From the NCBI GenBank assembly GCA_023653785.1, contig JAMKCH010051614.1, positions 1-64,000 of the forward strand: 64,000 nucleotides of DNA, in the 5' to 3' direction. The position numbers and the translations under genes were made by a program. Below, in pieces: positions 57,353 to 64,000 of the stretch; the stretch's first letter is position 1, and each line of letters starts with the position of its first letter. The notes beneath the pieces are model-generated. The model made no database searches, was not told the origin of the DNA, and saw only the letters and a program-made list of their open reading frames with translations. The stretch comes from Ophioderma brevispina (taxonomy: Eukaryota; Echinodermata; Ophiuroidea; Amphilepidida; Ophiodermatidae).

Positions 57353-58960
57353 AGAGTGGCTAAGCTTAACACGAGTCAAGAAGTGACAATTTTATGCATT
57401 TGTTTGCTAATAAGTCTGATTCCGACTTTCATTAGTAAACAAAACAGTCGTAAATGGCATCTTCAAGACCGCTTTAAAATGCTTAGTGTCTGTTTTTCAC
57501 AAAGCAGAGAATATGAGGTGTTGTTAGGACCTAACACTAGTTAGTCACAAAATGGGCATTTTGAGTTTGGAAAAAAATGACTGAATCAGTGATTATTTTA
57601 CGAAATATAATTTTTTATGTATTAACTTGAAATAGTTAAAATTAAAGATAAAGTTTTTTGGTATAAAATTGGATTGATTGAGCCCATATTTATTGGTCAA
57701 GCTATGAGTTCCAAAAATATTCGGTGAGATGCAGTCAAGCCCAATATTTTGCCGACTTCGACCTATACGACCATTGCAGACATTGGCTCAACAGAATCTT
57801 ACTATCTGGGTTATGATCATTTGACCCCCACACAGGTTTAACAATCGCGTCTATTTGAACATTATTACCGTCCCGCACCTTAAAATAGGCTTCATTATGC
57901 AGTACGCAATCACCACGTATGAAAAGCGAACGCCAACAGGCAAAATTTACATGAGGTCGATCTTTGACGAACTCCGCCCAGCCTAGCTCCCGCCTGTGTT
58001 AAATGAACGGAAAAAGGCTTGCAGATTACTCATATAAGGGCACTTGCGAATTAAGACCCAATTCAGAAAATTGGTCAATGTGTAGAAGAGTGCGTTTTAT
58101 GATAGGGTTTGGTTGTTTTTTTTTTTAGAGCAACCATTGAACTAGTTGTAAATAGTGTTGTGTGGCCAGGGAAGTTTAAACACTTGGTGTACACGGTGCT
58201 AACTTTAAACTGTTCTTTGGTCGTAAATTTGCATGAAAACAAAGAGAGCACTTTTTCTTCATTTTTCAAATTATAACCTATATAATATTTTCAATAGTCA
58301 TAGAGTGTGTTCCTTGAGTTTTGCAACGACGTCTTGCTTATTGCATCAGTATTGAGTGGTTCTTCCTACTTTTTAACATTTCACACGTAAACTCCTATGG
58401 CTGCTTCACCATGGCAACTGTCAGTCATTAATGTGGGCAAACGGTTAATTAAAATGGTCAAAATATTGCGCTGTGTATTATGAACATCTGTAACCTTGTG
58501 CCCAAAATTGTTTTTTATCACACTAATTTTTATGAAGACATGTGTCTTGATAACGTGCGACCGCAGGTCACGCTGGCATGCCTTTATTTTCTTTTTTACT
58601 TAAAACAATGGTGCAGCGCTGACCTCTCCAGTTGGTAAAAACGTTTGAAACAACTTCGTTTTTTGGGGCTTCTTAAATACTGTTTTCATTTTACAGCATA
58701 TTGCCGAAATGTTTCTAAAAGTCTACTTTATACCTCAGATGGTAAATTATAATTATAATGATATTTTTGGGTTGAAAACCAGGATGAAAAGTGAAAAAAA
58801 TCGTGTTTAATAATGCGTGGTCTTGACTAATTTCAGGCCCCCATGCATTTTTAAGTTGCCCAAATCATAAAGGGACATCTTAGCTGTAAACCCAGAGCAT
58901 CAATGATGCAGTGGCCTATTAATAGCTTTATTTTAAAGTTAATTTTGTTCTCATAAAAAA
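57353..58960. other. No gene seen
   Basis: AT-rich DNA with short frames lacking domains. Confidence 0.5.
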
Positions 58961-58964
58961 TCGC

Positions 58965-60890
58965 TTCCCTCCCCCCTCCTGCCTGATGCACCAGACCCCT
59001 CCCCAATGATGGCACCAAAGGTTACATGAGGTAACCAAGGTCCAGAGCCACAAAGATCACCTCACCCTGTCCTCTCCCAAATGCACCTTGCCCTTCCCCC
59101 TCCCCCGATGCCACCCACCCTGACCGGCTCACCGAATCACCCAACCCTCCTACGTTAAAAACCCCCCCACCACCTCCCAACACCCTAACCTTCCTCCAAA
59201 CCCCACCCTGTTCCCTCCTAATATCACTCCACCCTTCCCTTCCCAATCCCCACCCGTCCCCCTCCCCAACACCCGGTGGATCCCTTCCCCCTCCCCACCC
59301 CCCCCCCCTTTCCGCCCACCCCTCACGCTCCCCCTTCCTCCTCCCTCCCAAACCCCTCCTTCCCCATGACATGGGTCCAACTGAGGTTCATGGTATCAGA
59401 CTGAAGGTTCATGTGGGCAACTGATGTCAAGGTCAACCGAGGTCACATGGGGTCACCAAGGTCCAATGGGTCCCAAGGGTCACATGGGGGTCACCAAGGT
59501 CACATGGGTTCCCAAGGTCACATGGGGTCATTAAGGTCAGATGGTTCACCAAGGTCCCATGGGGTCACCAAGGTCACTGGACATGGCATCACCAAGGTCA
59601 ACAAAAAAAAAAAAAAAAAGGATGGGGTCACCAAGGTCAAATGGGGTCACTTAAGGTCACATGAGGCCACCATGGTCACATGAGGTCAATCCCCAATTTC
59701 TATCTATCTGATGCACCCCTCCCCCTCCCTGCCTGAATGCATCCGACCCCTCCCCAATGACTGGCACCAAAGGTGACATGAGGTACCCAAGGTCACATGA
59801 GGTCACAAAGATCACCCATCCCCCTCCCCGATGCACCCTCCCCAACTATCTACCACCCACTCTACCACACGCACCCTCCCCCAACTATCTACCAACTCCC
59901 CCTCCCCAACTTCTACCCTGTGACCTGCTGTGCATCTACCATGTGGTGGGGCATACCCATTGGTGTGCCATTGCCCCCTCCCCTAACCCTTCTTACCCTT
60001 CCCCTTCCCCCCATGCACCCACCCTACTCGGACCCCTCACCACCGACGCATCCTACCCCTCATCGACACGCACCCTACCCCTCACCCCGCTGCACTCAAA
60101 CCCCTACCCGACGCACTCCCCCTCCCAACAACCCTACCTTCCCCCAAACCCCACCCTGTTCCATCCTATAAAACAACCCACCTTCACTTCCCCTCTCCCA
60201 CCCTTTCCCACAAACCCCACCCTTCCTCCCCTTCCCTAAAAACATGAAGGGTCACTGTGAGGTTGAACATGGGCACGAGTCAATGGATTACCGATGTCAC
60301 ATGAACCACCAAGGTTCACCTGGGGTCACCAGGGCACCTGGGGTCACCAGGTCACCTGGGTCCACCAAGGTCAAATTGGGTCACCAAGGTCAAATCGTGT
60401 CACCAAGGTCACATGGGGTCCACCAAGTCCATGGGGTCACCAAGTCACATGAGGTCACCAAAGTCACATGAGGTCCACCAAAGTCCATGACGTCATTCAC
60501 CACCCATCCCCTACCTGAGATGCATCCGACCCCTCCCCAATGATAGGCACCAAAGGTGACATGATGTCAATCAAAACTCACCTACCCCCTCCCCGATGCA
60601 CCCTCTCCAACTATCTATCACGCCCATTCCCCAATGCACCTTACCTTTTTTCCCCTCCCCCGATGCAAACCCCACCATGACCCTCACTACCACCCCAACG
60701 CACTCCACCTCCCAAACACCAACCTTCCCCACACCCAAACTTTCCTTCCTCCTACACACCCCCACCCGTCATTTCCCTCCCCCTCCCCACACCACACCCT
60801 TTCCCTCCCCAAACCCCACCTTCCTCCTCCTAACACCTCAAGCCTTCTTTCTCCTCCATATGCTTCCACACACAGGATGTATGGCATTGT
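58965..60890. repeat. Higher-order satellite: C-rich blocks alternating with RGGTCA arrays
   Basis: An anchor sequence (GACCCCTCCCCAATGA then GGCACCAAAGGT) occurs at about 58993, 59746 and 60528, giving a unit of roughly 750-790 bp repeated two to three times. Each unit has a pyrimidine-rich part (CCCTCCCCGATGCACC, CCCCAAACCCCACC) and a part built of GGTCACATGGGGTCACCAAG. A and T runs are rare apart from one A run at 59602-59619. Long open frames on both strands here are artefacts of biased composition. Confidence 0.85.
59411..59690 (+). repeat. Minisatellite of GGTCACATGGGGTCACCAAG units
   Basis: About 17 RGGTCA hexamers (my count by eye) in 280 bp. Where units are intact, AGGTCA-CATG-GGGTCA has a 4-bp spacer and GGGTCA-CCA-AGGTCA a 3-bp spacer. 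A second block of the same kind lies at 60244-60490 and a small one at 61635-61690. AGGTCA is the nuclear-receptor half-site; function here is unproven. Confidence 0.85.
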
Positions 60891-60934
60891 CCTTTTCATA
60901 TAGTAAGGATTGTTTGCATATCGCGATGTATTGG

Positions 60935-61295
60935 TTTAAAAAGTGCACGAGAGATTTCCTATCAGGTGTCCTAAAAAGTTAAATACTGATTTTTGCCCTG
61001 ATATAAGGCTTTCCATCACAATATCCCCATCTTAAAGGGATTAGCAGAGCTGATAACATGTTTCTTTGCACAAAAATTGTGAAATTGTTCATTCGTTATA
61101 GGAGCCATACGAAATTCAGGCCTATGTTTTACATTGAAATCTAAGCAATTCAAAATCGCGTTTTTCCTCACTTTTAAGACATTTTTGTAGCGAAACACAA
61201 GGTGACGAAATCTATTGAGTGTCTCATCTATATTAAATTGTTATTACGACACAATATTCGGGTGCCGCCAAAATCCTCTCGTTGTACCTTTATAA
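60935..61295 (+). mobile_element. TTAA-type MITE (~355 bp), full-length copy
   Basis: Starts TTTAAAAAGTGCACGAGAGA and ends CCTCTCGTTGTACCTTTATA; the termini are inverted repeats. Inner CAGGTGTCCTAAAAAG, CACAAAAATTGTGAAATTGT and TTTTAAGACATTTTTGTAGC match the copies at 30745 and 37321. The right TTAA has decayed to TATAA. Confidence 0.68.
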
Positions 61296-62656
61296 GCTAC
61301 AAGCAACCGTGCATATTTAATTAGGCTCGTTGCATTTCCTAAGCTGCATGTATCACAATTTTGAAATGGCAAGAAGATGCGCACCATAAGGGGTTTGCAT
61401 GCAGTGAAAATTTTGCTTATCGAAAGAACTGTTTCAAATAATGTGAGAACGCAGATTTTTGCATATAATTAGCTCATTTTCATATGTAAATATCGCCCGA
61501 AATCGTGCTCAACGTCTACTCAGGTGGAAAAACTCTTTAATATGCTTCCTTCTGACAAGTTACGTCCTTATACACCTTATGGAACCCCAGATAACTTGTA
61601 CACAAGCTACAAGCTTTGGGAAAGGTTTAACATTTTGACTGACATGAGGTCCAAAGGTCAATGAGGTCACCAAGGTCCAAGAGATCACCAACATGTCACC
61701 CCACCCGGCCCCCTCCTTTGTATCATCGTAGCCCTTAGGAACTTGGCATCAATGATACTATATAGTACTAAACTGCTAATAAGATATTTCCCGATTAAGG
61801 TGTACTCATTTTCAAACAATTGTGTTTTGGCATATTTCATAATGGCCTTCCATCTACCTAACACGTTCTGATTGTACATACAAAATCATTAAATTGCATT
61901 TATAGTAAGAAGAAATCTTCAGTAGATATATTATAGCAATATAATTTTATTATTTATTTAAATCCACAGAGAAAGAATTACTTGCTCTTTTTAACGCCTA
62001 TAAATTATAACGACCGGCCGTAACCCGAATGCCACAAAAACAAAACTGACTACTGAACATCACTGACCATACACAAATGAAAGGCCGAATTCCTATAAAC
62101 ACTGTAGCAAAACACGTGCGAGCAGGTGCTGGAAAAATGGGGATATGGGAAGCTTCCTTCCCGGGAAATCTTTCATCCTCGCTGAAACTGAGGGGGAGAA
62201 CGAAAAATTAAATGAGAGAGAAAGAAAATCAAAATATAAGGATAATAAAATTGAAGTACGAGTCTTTTTTTCTCCAAAATTAGGTGCGAAAATAAATATA
62301 AATAAATTAATTCCCTAAATGGTCGTCGTTGGTTCCAATTCACTTGTGATTAAAACGGGCTGGGAAATTCCCCAAGCCAGTCTAAATCTTTCAACTATAC
62401 TGATCTATCATGACTTTTCAGCTCATGACCACAGTAATCACTTCCCCACCTGTATTTCTGATCACAATTTGCAATACCCGGCGAAATATTCTAAACTGAT
62501 TCTAAAACATTGTTTGTGTCAATATCAACCGGCAATCACCCGCGTGGGCCTGGCCGTCGGGGTTCGGCCGTCGGTCATTTGTACAGCTTTTTTCAGCTAA
62601 AATGACTATTTTTTAGCAATAAAACACATGATTATTTCGATTTTCAAATTACATTA

Positions 62657-62689
<33 letters not shown>

Positions 62690-64000
62690 TGGAAATTTTT
62701 CAAATCTATGTTAGTCATTTCTAAATGATTTTTAAAAATAATTCCTGACTTAATTACCGTTGTTATTTTTTTTTTGTTTACTTTTAATTATATTGCATTA
62801 ACATATGAAATGGGAAGCTATGTTAACTTTGTTTGTTTGGTGTGATCCATTTTAATACATGGGGGCGAGGTTATGTCACGTTGCAAAATGGGTCCGCTCC
62901 CACCCCCGCCATATGAACTGATGTAATTTGTAGTGTTAAATATAATTTGAAAAGCATATACTAGAAAACAACCCAAAAATACAGAATATGTGATTTCTGT
63001 TCGTCGATTGGTGTTTTTTATTCACGGGATTGAAGGGGATCATAAGGCGTTCTGACCGAGTCTGAGAGAGAACTGTACGGTAACCCCGTAACCCGGCATG
63101 TGCCTCAACTTTGTCACAAAAATTTTAGACTGCGCAATAATATGTGGCGGGCCAAGTTCGTTGACCTGGGAGTGGACTGGGGAAGCAATATCGGTCGAAT
63201 TGTGGAAATGTTGCAAAGGGGACATTCCAGCTGTCTGTGTCGCGTTGTGTAAATTGATATCTTTAATTTTTGGTCGTTCCCTTTCCTCCCCCTGTCCTTA
63301 TTCATCGCTGTAAAAGTAAAACTGTAAAGGAATATGGTCAAGTAATTTACTTTTTTCTTCTGATAATATAGTGACTGTTTGGAGTAAAAGTCATAAACCA
63401 TAACATTGCTGATATTTGGACTGCCCGAACAACAAATATCCTGTAAGTGCAAAAAAAAAAGTCCGAAAGAGAATGAAGCAAAAAGGCTTCAAACTTACGC
63501 AAACTGCGTATATTTGTTCAAACTGATTCAAAATTTAGTGGTGGTGGTAAAATGTCAGCTTTTTGGATATGTATGCATAATAATCGCACTTTCTGAGATT
63601 AATTCTGATTGTTCGCGTTAAACACAAGTCATAGAAAGTTTTAATCTCGCACAAATACAATGAATTATGTACTTAATTAGATTAAATACCGATGAATTAA
63701 GTTGTCTCTCAATAAATTTTGTTGGGATTTCTTTTTCATTTCTTTTCACAACTGTTCAAAATGCTTGGCCTTACGCTTTGTGTTATCATAGCCACACGTC
63801 GGGACACCAGCTGGTGTCCAACGGTCACGTTATCCTCAGGGAAAACCGGGGAAACTCCCAATGAGTGTAAACAGTGATGAGTTTTCATAATATTTAATTA
63901 GCACTATCTCTATGCCTACCGTTTTATCGTGGGACTCTTTACCTGGATCAAACTTTGATATTTTGGAGGGCTTCTAATCTGAAATGATGGTCATAAAAGT
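61296..64000. other. No gene seen; poly-T at 62656-62683
   Basis: An AGGTCA-rich scrap at 61635-61690 and a T homopolymer of about 28 bases are the only structures. Short frames lack recognisable domains. Confidence 0.45.

Noticed and set aside
59757..60239. 160-aa proline/serine-rich open frame
   Set aside because: It is encoded by the C-rich half of a satellite; the other strand and other frames are equally open.

Overview
This is a gene-poor, repeat-dense, AT-rich stretch of an animal nuclear genome. The repeat complement (tRNA-headed SINEs, CR1/Jockey-like and RTE-like LINE fragments, many TTAA-flanked DNA transposons, hAT-like MITEs) and the C2H2 zinc-finger genes fit a marine invertebrate, possibly an echinoderm or other deuterostome. 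That placement is an inference from repeat style, not from a diagnostic gene. There is no sign of bacterial gene organisation.

Genes: only two long open reading frames look like real coding sequence. Both are on the minus strand and both are terminal exons of paralogous poly-C2H2 zinc-finger genes: ZNF-A at 8065-9363 (432 aa) and ZNF-B at 31692-33260 (522 aa). Both start at an ATG two bases after a good splice acceptor and share a distinctive N-terminus with one isolated C2H2 finger. A third, broken zinc-finger relic lies at 34315-34460. ZNF-A ends at a 4-nt deletion, with a decayed finger tail beyond its stop. ZNF-B carries a very recent in-frame 324-bp internal duplication and several fingers lacking cysteines. 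A CpG-rich segment at 52625-52730 (minus) could be a phase-compatible first coding exon of some gene, at low confidence.

Layout: 1-7 kb holds TTAA-flanked elements, a foldback MITE, a CR1/Jockey-like LINE relic and a SINE. 7-9.4 kb holds a 382-bp direct repeat and ZNF-A. 10.8-18.1 kb holds a SINE, a 1.45-kb TTAA element, a long-TIR element and a nested cluster of TTAA elements. 18.4-24.3 kb holds a short tandem repeat, a TTAA MITE and a second LINE relic. 24.3-30.7 kb is almost featureless. 30.7-37.6 kb holds nested TTAA elements, ZNF-B, the ZNF relic and a piggyBac-like element interrupted by a 1.27-kb transposon. 37.6-43.3 kb holds an RTE-like LINE, hAT-type MITEs, a SINE and further MITEs. 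43.3-46.9 kb is bounded by ~300-bp inverted repeats. 47-53 kb holds a SINE and foldback elements. 53.4-57.4 kb has A/T homopolymer foldback DNA and a 5'-truncated LINE copy. 59-60.9 kb is a higher-order satellite rich in RGGTCA motifs. 61-64 kb has little.

The genes do not form a pathway. The notable themes are a local zinc-finger family under birth and decay, and repeated end-to-end or nested insertion of TTAA-targeting DNA transposons. All homology calls were made by eye without database searches.
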